This document shows, piece after piece, positions 37,790 to 51,721 of a DNA stretch of 64,000 bases. A program made the position numbers and the translations under genes. The notes under the pieces are model-generated. The model did no database searches and had not been told where the DNA came from. It worked only from the letters and a program-made list of their open reading frames with translations. Source of the DNA: Trichoplax adhaerens (taxonomy: Eukaryota > Placozoa > Uniplacotomia > Trichoplacea > Trichoplacidae); contig NW_002060944.1 of assembly GCF_000150275.1 (NCBI RefSeq), forward strand, positions 3,104,229-3,168,228. The letters are read 5' to 3'. Position 1 is the first letter of the stretch. Every line of letters begins with the position of its first letter.

Positions 37790-40144
37790 TATCTTTCAGC
37801 AATGGTTCCAATTTTGTGTAGATATAGCGAAAGGAGCTGTAATAAAAAATATTTAGGTTTTAGAGTGACATTTCTGACTTAATCCTAGACGCATTAAACG
37901 AACTTATTGGATTTGGACATTAATTTATTACAATGATAAATTTTCGAGGAAGGCTTCAGTAAGTTACGATTTACGTTTATTAGTATGATTCAATCATTTA
38001 AGGCTATTTACTCGTATATTTGTTAAATAACGGTAATATTCCTACTCAAAGTCTTAGTCAAAATAACTTCTGTAATATAGGGGAGGGGGTAACAGAGTAT
38101 AATGTCTAATTATTGTGGATAAATTGAAACAATACTATATAGTATTTATTGAGCAGGTTTAGTAACATGAGATAAAATCAGTTTAAATAGACAAAACTAC
38201 TTATACGGTATCAGACAGTCACTGAGTGAGCATATCAAAGAACAATGTGCGTTTCCGTATCAGGTTCCAATTACAATTTAATTTACTAATCATTGATTAT
38301 GTTAACTGTATCTTACATTCTCAATTGCAATGCAATTCACGTCGCCTTTTACTGTAGGTGAAGATAACTTTGCAAGAAAATAATTGGCAGTCCACAATAT
38401 TATTGATTGTATTTGATATTAGTCCACAGGAACAAATTTCATCACGACTCATAAATTAAAGCTTAATAATCAGTTACATAAAAGAGAAATAAGTATTCTA
38501 GTGATTCGACGTAAATCACCCATACCCTTGCCTGTAAATATACTTAAATGTGAATTGAACAGTGGATAGTATTCAAAAAGTCATGCTTCCCTTGATTCAC
38601 ATAAATTATAGCAGTAAATGGGTTCAAGGCGTGGAGAAAATAGTCACATAAATAATTGCTACTTATCGTGATTGGTTCATTAATCTGTATTGATTACAGT
38701 ATACTCATACGTCATGATTTACTCATGATTGCTCTAATCATCATATCTCATTGTTATGCAAAATCAAAATTATTCCAAGTTAGCAGATTCTCGCTTTTGC
38801 ATATACACTTTCCGGTAATCCTAGATTCTGAATTGCTATGTACGGTAAAGGCACGAATTGATTTCACCTTCAGTTTGTGTTTTATTGATAATTTTAAGTA
38901 TGTATTACGAATTCATGTAGAAATTGAAGCGAAAGATCAGCCGAGACTAGAGCAACAAAAATACTAGCTGTTGGACTGTTGCACTTAACTGTCGCTAGTG
39001 CAAGACAGATAGCTTTAGATTGTTATAAATTTTAGATTTAGAATTTTGCTAAAAATTAAATTAAATCGTGTATAGTAAAGTTTAATTTTAAAAATCGCGT
39101 CTTTGATCATAGTCATGATCAAGAATATTGCAATAATGTTAGCATTAATATTTTACTAATAAATAACATTTCACTAGATCTGGACGCTATGATTGAGAAC
39201 TGTAGTCTACATTGTATAAGGATTATGGGTAATATCTATCCATACAATCTTACTAGAAACGCCAGACCATACAGGCATTTTATGTATCATAAAATCAATG
39301 TTTCCATGAAGGTATGAATGGGTGTCACCGTACCGTGTTCATTGCATGTACGCGTATAACGATAGTCAGCTCAACATTTGAGGCGAGTAATACATTTTCT
39401 TAAAAGCAAGTTATGATCTCTGTTGCGTAACATTATTGATAATATCGAATAAACTAACAAGGTAGACACTATCCACTGACAAGTAAGAGACCGTAAGAAA
39501 ATCTGTTCTAGCTTCGCTATTAATCATATTAGATTACTAAACGGGAATTTCTAATAGAGTATAGTAAGATTACAGAACATTGCCGTTATCAGGAGGGCAT
39601 TTCTAATTTTGACGGCATCTCCACCGAATATAAAATTTTCAAAGCTTGCATAAGTGCATTAACTCTGCTTACCGTACACATAGCCTAATATGCACTTCCA
39701 TGGCAGCTTAGTGGGGCTCTAAAACATATACAGTACACGTAAACGTAAAATAATTTTTGGTGTCAATTACGGTCGTTCCTTTTATTTCACTTTTAACAAC
39801 AGCTTAAGTAGTGGTGTACGATATCATGGAAGGCACGTACAGCACTACACGGTACTGCATATACTAATAATACAGATGATCTATTGCAAATTCGTGCTAA
39901 AAATAATTTCTCAAAAAAAGTATGCTTACTATTTATTAATTCAACAATAAAATTTGTTTGGCTAGTGCATATTTGCAGTCTAAATGCATTTTCTTCTAAG
40001 CAATATTAGTGACTACATTAGGTGGACGTAGACTTTAAAAAATCGAATATGCACGACTCTTAGTAAATTTAAATTATGACACACGGAAGGTGGTAATACA
40101 GTATGAAGTATTTCGACAATAATGATTCATGCAACACAGTCGAC
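37790..40144. other. Non-coding stretch
   Basis: No gene was recognised; open frames such as the one near 38656-38967 lack domain or splice support. A minus-strand AATAAA near 39933 may serve the small secreted-peptide gene that follows. Confidence 0.45.
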
Positions 40145-40357
40145 TTAGTTCATACGGCCACTAATTTCTTCTCTCAGTCTGCGTGCCATTTCGTACTTTT
40201 CATTGACTTCGTTCCTTATCCATTCGGGATCAACTTCGTTGGGGCCGATCAAACTTCCACCGTTCAGGGGTTCATCCAAATTGACAACCTGTTCACCATC
40301 AGCATTTACCGAAAAGATGATCGCAAAGACCAAGCAGACAACCAGAAGGGCCTTCAT
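40145..40357 (-). CDS. Small secreted protein, 70 aa
   Basis: The frame starts with ATG and encodes a strong signal peptide (MKALLVVCLVFAIIFSVNA, cut expected after Ala19). A Cys-free acidic mature part of about 51 residues follows, ending in a charged, helix-prone stretch (WIRNEVNEKYEMARRLREEI). G+C and codon use are clearly higher than in the flanking AT-rich DNA, which supports real coding. A TTATAG acceptor directly before the ATG suggests a spliced 5' untranslated region. One Arg-Arg pair near the end could be a processing site, but there is no Gly amidation signal. I do not recognise a family. It could be a peptide hormone precursor, a mucus or venom-like small secreted protein, or an antimicrobial peptide. 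Confidence 0.65.
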   Translation of the reverse strand: MKALLVVCLVFAIIFSVNADGEQVVNLDEPLNGGSLIGPNEVDPEWIRNEVNEKYEMARRLREEISGRMN

Positions 40358-41154
40358 CTATAATCATGATTAATAATAATATAATTGAATGCGATAGATA
40401 AGATTAGAGAATAAACTAGGAATTGTACCATTACGATATGCTGTTGATATCATATGTTGTTAAAATCAAAGCACTTAATAGCTTTTTTCCTTTTTAAGTA
40501 TCTGAAACGACAATAACTACACCATACTCTGTTGTTACCATTTCTTTTCTTAGATGTTCCTGACTGTACAGTACTATTAAATATAGATACTGTATACGGT
40601 TCTACTGTACACCTGAATCCAAACTATAAATATCACTCACTCAAACCGTAGGCGTATATTGGCATTCTTAGCATAAAAAACTGTCAAGAATCTCTACTAA
40701 ATTCTACAAAGGCCATAATGAAAATGTTGACTGTATAGCAAAAAGTAGATACGAAACAGATACACAACGACGAGCTAGTGAGTGTAAGCATCGAATTCAG
40801 TTCACAAAATTCAATGTCCTTTGTGATGCCTGTTGTACGCGTATGTGTGTCTCGCCAAACAGATTGTTTTTTATTAATTCGATTTTCCATCTACAAGTGA
40901 TCGATTACATTACTAAAATAGGAAAAGGGAAGCCTATCGAATGATATATCAAAAATAACAACATATAATCATCGCGACGCGGTTTCAATAAATTAATAAG
41001 AAATAAAATGGAAGCAGTAAATCAGGATTCAAAGAGTGAAGATAGAGAACAAAACATTGGATAATCAATTTTCCAAGTCATATCAGCTTTTGTACAGGCC
41101 ATGTTGAGCAAGAGAAGATGAATCCTACACGCGTATGATAGCATCAATAATGCG
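40358..41154. other. Non-coding stretch
   Basis: Upstream region of the small secreted-peptide gene. No other gene was seen. Confidence 0.4.
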
Positions 41155-42255
41155 TTTACTGTACAGTATGTACTACTGCAGCGGATCATTCTAAGGCTTC
41201 CTTATACGAAGTATTTCTCTATGAAAATAATCTTCCAATGCTTTTTATAACTTACTTTCTTCCTACTTTTTTTCCTTACAGAATTTCTCAAGCAAAATAA
41301 CAGCCAAATTCGTCGAAACGATGACGTTCATGTAGTAACCAATCTTCCAATAAGGCCTAGTACTTATACTGACTACACAAGTCACTGACCTACTACAGTA
41401 TGTAGACTGTACTGTACTGTACTGAATCTGTTTTGCCGTCAAGCCCAGTACTGTAGTAAAGCAGTGCAGTACCAACTCTACTCAGCACCGTAGTACAGGA
41501 CACTACCAGTACAATGTACTGTACTGTCAATTTTTGGCAGGACAAATCAGAATCAGCGTGCCATGCAGTACGTGGCACTTGCTATCCGTGGTACTAAGTT
41601 ATGACATGAAAAGACGCGCAGCAGCACAAATACGAACTAGGTCGAGATGAAAGATAGGACTGTACTGTATTCTCTGGAAACTGCTACGCAATACAGTCGT
41701 AGTGTACAATGTACAGGAGAGTCCTAACAGGCTCTTGCCTCATGTTCATCAATTTTAGTCGTCAATTTTATTGCTAAGACATTGATGATGACAGATTATT
41801 TACTTGACTTCGTGTTCATAACGTAATATTGACTGCAGTTAGTGTACTTGTACTGTTTATCCATGGTTTTATCCTACCCCCATGTATTGACATTTTTTAT
41901 TGATTTGTTACTGTACTGTACGTCTAGTATACCGTCATGCACCATAGTACTGTTTAGCATCGTCGTTTAATTAATGAATTAATTAACGGTTAATTAACTG
42001 GCTGTCATTAATGTATCACGTGCAGAAAGGAGAAACCACCGACACTTCAACTTCTAGAACGTCATACCGCAGTTTCAGAAGGAAGGAAGGAATACTGTCT
42101 TGGAATTTTTAGTTCAAGGCTACAGTACGTACTTTACAGTGTATAGTGTACAGTACAGTACATGTACTGTAAGCTACAGTATCACTGCACTACAGTACAG
42201 TGTACAGTACTGTACAGTACTCTACTTTACAGTACAGTGTACAGTACTGTACACC
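41155..42255. repeat. Second GTAC-palindrome cluster
   Basis: The motif family GTACTGTACAGTAC and its halves recurs densely at about 41155-41175, 41395-41530, 41660-41715 and 42120-42255. This is the same family as at 33474-34140. No coding signal is present. Confidence 0.8.
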
Positions 42256-42881
42256 ACTCTGGACGACTGGCGGTAAATACAAAAAATCTTCCATCAATTT
42301 AATAAGATTAGGATAACATCACCATTGCTGTCCTTTAATTAAAGCTAAGAGGAATTTCCTATTTCATGGCAAGTGCCAATCGCCTTTGCTAGCGTTCTCA
42401 ACGTTGACTTGTTACATTCAAACTAGCCTACAATCACTACGGTAATTATACAATGTCTCCGTTGCAAGATTTGATAATCCTTTTCTTCGACAAATAGTAC
42501 TGTATTATACTAGGGTGCAATGGCTCGTGCAGTTGGACGAGTATCTTCTTGCTGGAGGTTTTCATCATTTATTGGACAGTATATAGAATCGATCTTTTTC
42601 CATAAGTAATTTACAAAATAATAATCTGCTATTCAGAAATGTGTCAGTTTGCCTTGAAATGGATACTTTGGTATACCGCTAAATTCTCTCTGGTATCATT
42701 ATGGACAAGAGCTAAAGCTTCAATCACTTTCTCACTTATTTCATTCACGTAACACGTATAGCCAAGTGAATACCATTTGGCAAAGTTACATACGATAATT
42801 TTGACTACCTATACCTTGAAGCTGCAAAAATATCCAGGCTGATACGTGCTTTCTTTTATTACTTCGTCATGTTTCAGAGTG
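42256..42881. other. Upstream region of CDC23
   Basis: No separate gene is seen. A TTTCAG acceptor six bases before the CDC23 start codon suggests a non-coding first exon somewhere in this stretch. Confidence 0.4.
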
Positions 42882-45800
42882 ATGCCTCACGATTCATCAA
42901 TGAAGCAAGAAATTCTGTGGGAAGCACGAGAATGTTCCAATAGAGGTTTGATCCATGCATGCAAATGGTAAGGTGATGTCGCATAGTGTACATTGTAATC
43001 AATAGAACTATAATGAATCAAACAGCACTATAGGCCGTCGATCCACTTACTAATGTAAATGGATATTACATTTAACAGGTTGGCAGAACTTGGCAGTCAT
43101 TTGTCCAGCTCAGAGGCTGATAAATTATCGTCAACTGTTTTGACGGAAGATGATAACTTTGAAACTGAATATGACCTTTATGTGCTGACAAAATCTTATT
43201 TCGACTGTAAAGAGTATCAACGTGCATATAAGGTTTCATCTAACTGTAAAAGCCAAAAGTTGTATTTTCTGAGATTGTATTCATGGTATATGGTAAGTTG
43301 ATGAAAAGGTGAACGATTTGAGTAGTTTATGTATGTAGTAATGAGATTTTCCTAAGGTTCAATACTTCTGATATGTGCTAAACATTTCAAAAGTTGAAAT
43401 GCTCACTGATTAGAATGAAATAGTGGCAGCTAATGTTTGTAATATTATCCATACGCTTTGTAGTCTGGGCAGAAAAAGCAACGTGATGACCAAGTTGGAT
43501 TTACATGTAAGGGCCGAAAACACTGCATTTTCCCAGCGTTATTTAACTTATATACATACCTGGTCAAATATCAACTATTTAATAATTATAAGCTATTAAT
43601 ATTATTATTAAAAAGTAACTTACTACTAATTAATTAGCGGTAGACAAGGTTTGCAATCAAGAGTTGTATAAATTAGAAAAAGAACTGAAAGAGAATTTAC
43701 CCTCATTGGATGGATACTGTCTATATTTGTGAGTTTAATATTTTTACCTTCAAAGAAATGTAGTAAATAAATCTTGATTGAATAATAAATTTTCTGATCA
43801 AGGCAGACAATGATTGATCATTCATGTTATATTTTCATGCATTGGTATAGATACGGCGTTGTTCTAAAAGAATTGGATTTCAAAGAAGAAGCAATTAAGA
43901 TTTTAGTTGATGCCATCAATAAACGCCCTTTATTATGGTGTGCTTGGGAAGAATTAATACCTTTATGCTCCGATGTAGAAATGGTAGGCGATATAAATTG
44001 AGACAACGGAGCATGCATATGATATTCTCCATTAGCAGAAATATACTAGGAAGGTATATGGTAAAGTCAATTTGATCAAAGTCCTTCTAATGAGCAAAAT
44101 TGTACAACATTCTACAGGTAATGTCATTATCCTTACCAGATCATTGGATTAAGACTTTCTTTTTAGCAAGTGTTCATAATGAGCTGCATTGCGCTGAAGA
44201 GGCACTGGTTTATTGTCAATCCTTGAAAGACCTTGGTTTTCAATCAAGTTTACATGTGAAGTCCCTTATTGCATTTAGTTACTATAATGTTAGAGGTTAG
44301 TTCACTTCTTTGCATCCGTAAGATCACCTTATAAAATTAACATGCAGTGACTTGCTAAATCATTAAAAGGAAATTAACCCGCTTTCCATGCCATATAGCA
44401 GATTGGCATACCTTTATTAGACATCATAATAAATAATTTTACTATCAGTTACAACGTTTTTCGTAGGTATTAAATGCACTATCTTTATTACGAATAATTA
44501 ATTGATCGTTGGATACATTTCTCGCTTAAAGATTATGACAATGCCGAAGATTATTTCGAAGAGCTTCATAAGGCATATCCTCTCCGCTTGGAAAATATGG
44601 ACATTTACTCTAATATATTATACGTCAAAGTAGGTTATATTTGATAAACCTAAATTTTCTAATTGTAGTAGTCTTGAAGTATAAAATCATCCGAGAAGAT
44701 GTGTTTACTGTATTTTTTTTGGTATCCAGGAAAAGAAGATTGAACTATCTGACTTAGCTCATCATGTTTCGTCAATCGACAAATTTTCTGTAATTAGCTG
44801 CTATGTTGTAGGTAAATGAGATGAGTTTATATTATTCATCGTTAATTTCCGGTAGAAACATTTTACATTAGAAATTCTAAACTATGATAATTGCCCTTCA
44901 TATTAATTTTAAAATCTTAAAGTTTTCTGATCTGAACTTTTATTTTAAATAGTCAACAGTAGCGCATCGGCCATTTCCTATTATAATTAAAACGGCTTAC
45001 ACGCTCTTTAGATATATAAATTATTTGTGTTTAGATTAATGTGATTCCATGTAAAATGCCACAGTATCAGGAATGTCCATGTTTTGTTTAAAGTGTTGTT
45101 GCTACTGATTACTTTACGTACAGTTGATCATTTTCCCATTGCACTTTTATCTGTTCTATATTTGATGGTTGATTTATATCGTAGGGGGAGTTGTGATATT
45201 TCTAGATTTGGTAGCGTTCCGGAGTTGATAAAAATATAATTAGAATAGGAGATTGTACTTTTACAAATGAGCAGTTCATGATTTATTTTTCATGCTAATT
45301 AACCTTTCTGACTTAAAATTACCAGTTATTACATTTTCATCACGAGTATTCTTTCGTAAAATGTAAATGGTTATAAATAATTTCTTGGTGCATACTGTAG
45401 TCGTACCCATTATGATTTTTTGTTTTGTTCGTGCCATCTAGGTAATTATTACAGTTTAATTGGACAACACAAAAAGGCCTTACGGTATTTCCAGCGAGCA
45501 CTTACTCTGAATCCAAGATATTTATTTATCTGGACATTAATTGGACATGAATATATGGAATTAGCAAATACTTCAGCCGCGATAGAAGCTTACCGAAAAG
45601 CGATTGGTAAATTATAGGCTTTGCTTGCATAATTAGTCGTTAAAATTATGATCTGTAGGGAATTGATTTATATTTCATGTGCGATAAATGGCTAGAAATA
45701 AATCGAAATGACTTCAGGGCCTGGTATGGCTTAGGACAAGCTTACGAAATTTTAAAGATGCCTTACTATAGTCTATTCTATTATAAGCGAGCTCAAGCTT

Positions 45801-46792
45801 TAAGGTAAAGTCAAGGGGTATTAATTTATTATTTAAATGCTACAACAGATATTCTAATCAGTCATTAACTGACATACAGTACAGCATTCGACAAGTAAGT
45901 TAATGGACATTTTGCATTTTATTTTGGCCGAAAGACCAAATGATTCTAGAATGTGGACTGCACTTGGCGATATTAATATAACAATTAATAAATTGGACGA
46001 TGCAAAGCGGGTAAATTATGTTAAAGAAGGGTTTAATAAATCTATTCGCAAAAATGGTAATATTAATCAACTCATATTTCCCTTCTTGATGCATCATGTC
46101 ATGCGGTAGTGCTTTTTAAGAGCATTGTCTGTAGGTGTAGTGGTAGGGGACACGTGCTTAAAGTTAGCCAGGTTAGTGCGTATTCAGTCATAAAATTGGT
46201 AATAAAGCTTTCCATAGAGTTGCTTACCTGTAAAGGTTTCACATTTGTAGATTAATGGAAAAGTCAGGAGACGAAAGTGGAGCAGAAGTATATTTCTTAC
46301 GCTTCATCGAAATTAGTACTTCTTCTGTAGCTGTAAGTGTTACGAATAGGTGACGTGAATTTAATGAGTAATATCAAGTATGAGGCTGTAGTTTACAAGT
46401 GTGATGCTGTATATTACATTTAAAGGGGGCTCAAGGAAAAGATACGTATCTTTGCCATCGATACTTAGCAAATTACTACCTAAAAAAGGCAAACTATGAT
46501 TCAGCGTTATACCATGCCCAAAAGTGCTGTGAATTCACGGAGGTATTGATAAAGTACTGTTGTATGATATATTCTATGCGAGATATTGCAAGGTAGAATT
46601 CTTGTTCTTTACTGTTCTTTTTAGACGTGTGAGGAGGGAAAATCAGTCCTGCTTCAATTGTCTAGATTAGCACCAACCGCCAAGCCAGTTAGTAACTGGA
46701 ACAATGTATCAAATCTAGATGAAGATTATCAGAATCAATCCTCAGTTATGAACTTAACTGATATTGGCGAAGATTCCATGGCTTTACCGTAA
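42882..46792 (+). CDS. CDC23: Anaphase-promoting complex subunit CDC23/APC8
   Basis: Fifteen exons: 42882-42967, 43079-43292, 43464-43506, 43638-43728, 43851-43983, 44118-44295, 44532-44629, 44730-44811, 45442-45606, 45696-45804, 45935-46010, 46110-46171, 46251-46332, 46426-46542, 46625-46792. They join to 1704 nt, 567 aa (human CDC23 597). The protein is a TPR scaffold subunit of the APC/C ubiquitin ligase that drives exit from mitosis. Family landmarks in order: [47 protein letters not shown], then the highly conserved [55 protein letters not shown]-like [27 protein letters not shown] and RPNDSRMW. The C-terminal tail is short and acidic/Ser-rich. The third exon is only 43 nt. AATAAA signals occur near 47279 and 47293. 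Confidence 0.96.
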
Positions 46793-49700
46793 TTTAGAAG
46801 TCAAAATTAGTTACTTTATGTATGTAAAAGCAATACTAGCAAAATACCGGAAATATTAGTTTAATATGCAGTTATATTAAATGGTGCCCAGCGATCGATG
46901 CGTTCTATAATCGTTATAAAAATACGTACATACTACACCTACGTACTATTTCAGTTACTACTTTAAGATGGCTTTGTTGATTCGCGCCTAGCGTTAACAT
47001 TATGTCATTCGCATTTTCTGTAAAAGCAGTAATCAAGTTAGCGTTTCATATTTTATATATTAGGTGGCTGAGATCTTGGTCATAGTTGTATGCATATTCT
47101 TTTAATACCCTAGCTCGATATTAGATATTTATTTCTAAATGTAACCTTTAAATTATGGAACATAAGAATTTGTTGATTTATTATATTAAGGATGTGTATA
47201 AAAACTTATGTTTGACATTTAGACTTGATGAAGATATGCATCCGCGTATCTGGGAAATTTTATTACAATCAATGGTTTAATAAAGTTACTGTAATAAATA
47301 TGACTATCAGATCATACGTTTTCTAAAATCTGTGAATTTGTATATGGGAATATCTGCATTAGATTCACGGATAACAAAAATTTAAAAATTTGATGTATGC
47401 CATTGAAATATAAGTACTACTAAAAAATTTACGTTTATCAATTTCAAGGACGAGTCAGTTTTTAACGAGCATTAGGTTTTGACTGTAGGTAAGTATTTAT
47501 GATATGATCTAGTATAAAGACAGATTCATTAAAGAATAGCACCATAGTATTAGCTTTTTTATTATAAGAGGACTAATTAAAACTAGGTTGATTCTAAATT
47601 ACTTGACGTTTAGGTTTATCTATTGAAGGCCATCATGAACTTGGTCAATAATTAATTCCTACAATCGCTACGTTATAAGTGAACATCATAATCAAAATAT
47701 CTAAAATCATTTTTAAGTTGACGAATTTTTCAACTGAATGCCCATTTTCTCTAATACGTTCGGCCTATCTTTTAGCGTAATCAAAGTATTGTTTTATATC
47801 AAATTGGTTTTCAGCAATGAAGCAAATGGGTATAGGCAAACTATTACGCACAGATTTTTAATTTGATATTAGCTCGTAAATAGGTGTACAACTTTCATTT
47901 GTGTACATGTGCTATCAATATTGACAAAATCAGTCTAGTGTAAGAATTGACTATTATTGATGCTGAAATAAAATAAACTATTATTATTAAGCTATACGCC
48001 TGTGACCTCGTCTATTCTAAATGGAAATTATAGTATCTGCCAAAGGAAAAATACTAGTAATTATGCGCCTCGACTATAGCCGATGTAGTTAAATAATTTC
48101 TATGGCAGTTTCAATTTAAAAGGGCACAATAGCTGGAAGGTTTTATAATCCTCTGGGTTAAGTTATCAATATAATTGATCGGCTTACGTCTATAGCTACT
48201 CGCTTTAATTATTATATTCTCGCATCCTCTTATAAAAAATTATTTCGTGTCTAGAATTTATAAATTCAAAATTGTTTATTATTAATTACTTACGCCCACA
48301 GAAAAATGGCTATTAAACCTTCAATATCTTACGGAAGAATGGTATTTTTTTTATTTCGCTACCCAGCTAGTGTTGATAATCTGATTAATTTCACTCAATA
48401 TCTAAACTAAAACTTTGAAATAGGCTTCATTTTTTCGATAAATTCGAAAAGCGAAGATGGAAATGGGAATTTTTCAATTCTCCATGTGAAATCCGACTCT
48501 GAATCTGCTCCGATAACCGCAAAAGCTAAATCTTTATTTGTCTTCAACACGAAAAATGCGCTGTATTTTACTCACTGTCAATAACTTCGTAGATCATAAT
48601 GGAAACTTTATACTATAGACTAACACCAATTATAATATTAATTTGTCGATTCGGCTTCGGTATTTGTATTAAATAACATAATACACTGAAGTGATTTTTC
48701 TCGATTTGACTGTTGAAAATTAAAATTTACTTTTCCCTTCTTCAAATGCAATAGCCCAAAGTATTATTAGTGCTCCTGTATATCCTTGCTAAGAAAGTCT
48801 ACAGATCCTTCGTGATCGATGTAAAAAAACTGCTTTGAAATTTCTTTATTTACAGTATATTAATATATGTATAAATGATGAGATGCATTGTAAGAAGCTA
48901 AAAAACATGGAATTTTAATCCGGCATGCCACTATGTCCGATTTTAAATTAAAAGTACTACAATAATACTAAGTGATTCCATTAATACTGCAATAAGAATA
49001 CTCATTAAAAAATTATCGATCTTGTCTTAAAATCAACAGATATAATAAATTGAAAATAATTAATGTTGTAATCTTTAGGTCAGCGCACAAAAATTTTGCC
49101 AAGTGTTTCTATGGCTGATTTGACAGCTTTAATACTATACTGTTAGAACCAACTCTCAAATGTTTACTGCCTAATAGCCACTAATTAATACAGTAAATTA
49201 ATCTAGAATTAATTATAGAGAGATTTATCTTAATTAAGCCATTTTCGCCTGAAAGGAATAATAACGTACGCTGAGAATCACGAATCGTGATTAGGCCTAA
49301 CTATGGCAGAAAATTGGCAGCTGCCATAGCAATTTTTGCTTTCTACTTGGTAACCTACGATGCAATTAATGCAGAAAATTTCATACTGTCTACGATAAAT
49401 ATGAAATCAAGATATAAACTAAGGTTATAACTGCCACCGTACTAGTAAATGTAGCGTGACGTTAATAATTCTAACTTATATTGATACAGTTGCTATTATA
49501 CTGTACGTGGTACTAATACATTATTCAAAAGGAATAAACAAGTTAAATGAATGGATGATACATCGCTCTAATTTAAATTTGAATATAATTTCATTGCAAT
49601 TTTATTGATCTTGGTCAGTTTGCAATTGTTCACGATAATTACGGTTATCATAGATTAAAAGTGGAGGAAATACTAAATTAGATGCATTGTCTGGTTGTAA

Positions 49701-50063
49701 AGTTTGTAGGTTATTATTCATAGCGATAGCATTATTATGATGAACACCTTCTAATTATTATAATATGAAGTTTTTGTCTTTCTAATTTTGTGTGTGCATT
49801 GTCTGAAAATACTTAACAAATCCCTCCAATTAATGAAAATCTAATTCTAAATCTTCAAAGTACTATTAATTCATAACAATAACAGAATTGGCACAGACCA
49901 TAACGGCTAGTGCAGACAGCTTCGCTAGCTATCAAATTGGCTGTGCTCGCGATTTGTTTGCTGTACAAGAACCTCAGGCTTCTAATATTGGACTCCTATT
50001 GGCAATATATGCGTAAAAACTGGTAATAACAGAACGAAATCCAAAATGATTATTTGATATTAT
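46793..50063. other. Mostly non-coding stretch with one or two orphan exon-like frames
   Basis: No complete gene was recognised. Two exon-like frames stand out on the + strand. The first, at about 48423-48590, has an acceptor and encodes ...EDGNGNFSILHV. The second, at 49886-50012, has an AACAG acceptor and a GTAAAA donor, with no stop between them and higher G+C than the surroundings. Neither was assigned to a family. Confidence 0.35.
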
Positions 50064-50281
50064 TGTATTCTTCTTCTTATTATTACAATGACTAATATAT
50101 GAGATTTTTAGTCTATATATATTACGATCTCTATGAGGATTCTCAAGTCCTCGAATGAGAATAGTATTATTCTTCTTTCTATTACAATGACTCTGGGTGC
50201 ATATTGATATATGAGATTTTCAGTCTCTCTATATATATTACGATCTCTATAAGGATTCTCAAGTCCGCAAATGAGAAGAGT
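50064..50281. repeat. Two tandem copies of a ~107-bp unit
   Basis: The units 50064-50167 and 50168-50281 share TATTACAATGACT, ATATATGAGATTTT(T/C)AGTCT, ATATATTACGATCTCTAT and AGGATTCTCAAGTCC. The second is slightly longer. The open frames on both strands here derive from the repeat. Confidence 0.75.
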
Positions 50282-51721
50282 ACTGCGTATATATCGCCAA
50301 TAGAGATTTTTAGCACTTGGTGTACTACTCTTGGGATAATTTCGAAATTTGATCGTGTCATAATAATAACATACGGTATTACATAGTTGCTAACGATCGA
50401 CGTAAAATCTACTATCAAAATTGCATCTATATGCATTTATGCGATCTATTATTTTCTAATCGATTTATTGCCATTTAATTGTATGCACGGTATATGGTTT
50501 TAAATTAATAATGATATATAGAACTGCGTGCGTTGAGCTTTTCATTATCCAAAGCACTTTCACTTGCATGATAATCTCTTTTAAATAATGTTAAGTGTTT
50601 CTTTTTTCTGACACTGATTTACTAACTATTCTTTTGGAAAGATATCGCTTATCAAAGAATCCATAGCAGCTGGACAACACATTTGGCACGTTTAGGCTAT
50701 CTTCTAGAAAGTTAGAAATTCGTAAAGGTGGTCTTATACGCGATAAAGCCTAACCGTTCATGGTTCGCTAAATAGGTAATAATAACTACAAGATAGCATT
50801 ATGACTTTACTTTTCACTTTTAATATTTACTTTAACTAGGAACAATGAAGTAATAGAAAAGTACAGGCAGTATCTATGGCGGGTTTACAATAAGAGATTT
50901 TCTAGTGTAAGCGCAGTACAGACATTTAATTAGTTAAATATAGTAACCTACTTGGGAATCTTTCATTCAAGGCAGTAATACTGTAGTTTCATGGTTCAAA
51001 GGGATGTGCAAGTTAACTTTTACACGTTGACGTTAGAATTTTTACTTATACTTACGAATTTTAAGCAATAATGATTATCAAATACAAAACATTGGAATAG
51101 GATGGTAAGCATGGCAATGTAAATTATTACATATTGTTAATTTAAAATTGGTATTCTATCATTGGTTTTTATGATAGTGATTAAGTTAGTAATAGCACCC
51201 AACAAGGTACTAAATTTGAACTATCAGGCATCAAAGTACTCGTACTACAATATGCGTAGGAAAAATATAACGCTCTCTAAGGGGAACTTCCTGTTCTAAT
51301 AGATTCATTTTAATGCTAAAAATTTCTTTTTTTATCACCTTAATTATAGCCATTTCAGTGAACTAGTTCATATTTAAAATTGGAAATAAATAATTAATTT
51401 ATTTTGAGTACATTATTCGATCTCGTACTGGATCATTGAGATCGTGATTACAACCGAGCAATTGGTAATTAAAGCCGCGATTTGCTATCTAATAAATTGC
51501 CTCCATATTCATACTGTAAAAACAGGGATAAGTACTGTACAGTATGAAGGATTTATTTTTGGTATTGATAGGAGCAGACTTTTTAGATACATAATCATTG
51601 TCAGTTCGATTAAGTAAAATAAATATTCGTCAATTGAATCTTCTTCCGAATAGGTAAAAGATGAAAATGATTGGGTCCGGTTTAATTTATGGTATGTTAG
51701 ATGATTAAAGGAATAGTTTAG
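50282..51721. other. Non-coding or uncharacterised stretch
   Basis: No gene was recognised. A short exon-like frame at about 50669-50727 (acceptor CATAG, donor GTAAAG, LDNTFGTFRLSS) could belong to the gene whose last exon follows, but this is weak. Confidence 0.35.

Noticed and set aside
38656-38967. 103-codon + strand frame with hydrophobic start
   Set aside because: AT-rich codons, no recognisable domain, no splice signals; probably chance.
50182-50436. Minus-strand 84-codon hydrophobic frame
   Set aside because: It lies across the 107-bp tandem repeat, starts without support and has no splice or family evidence.
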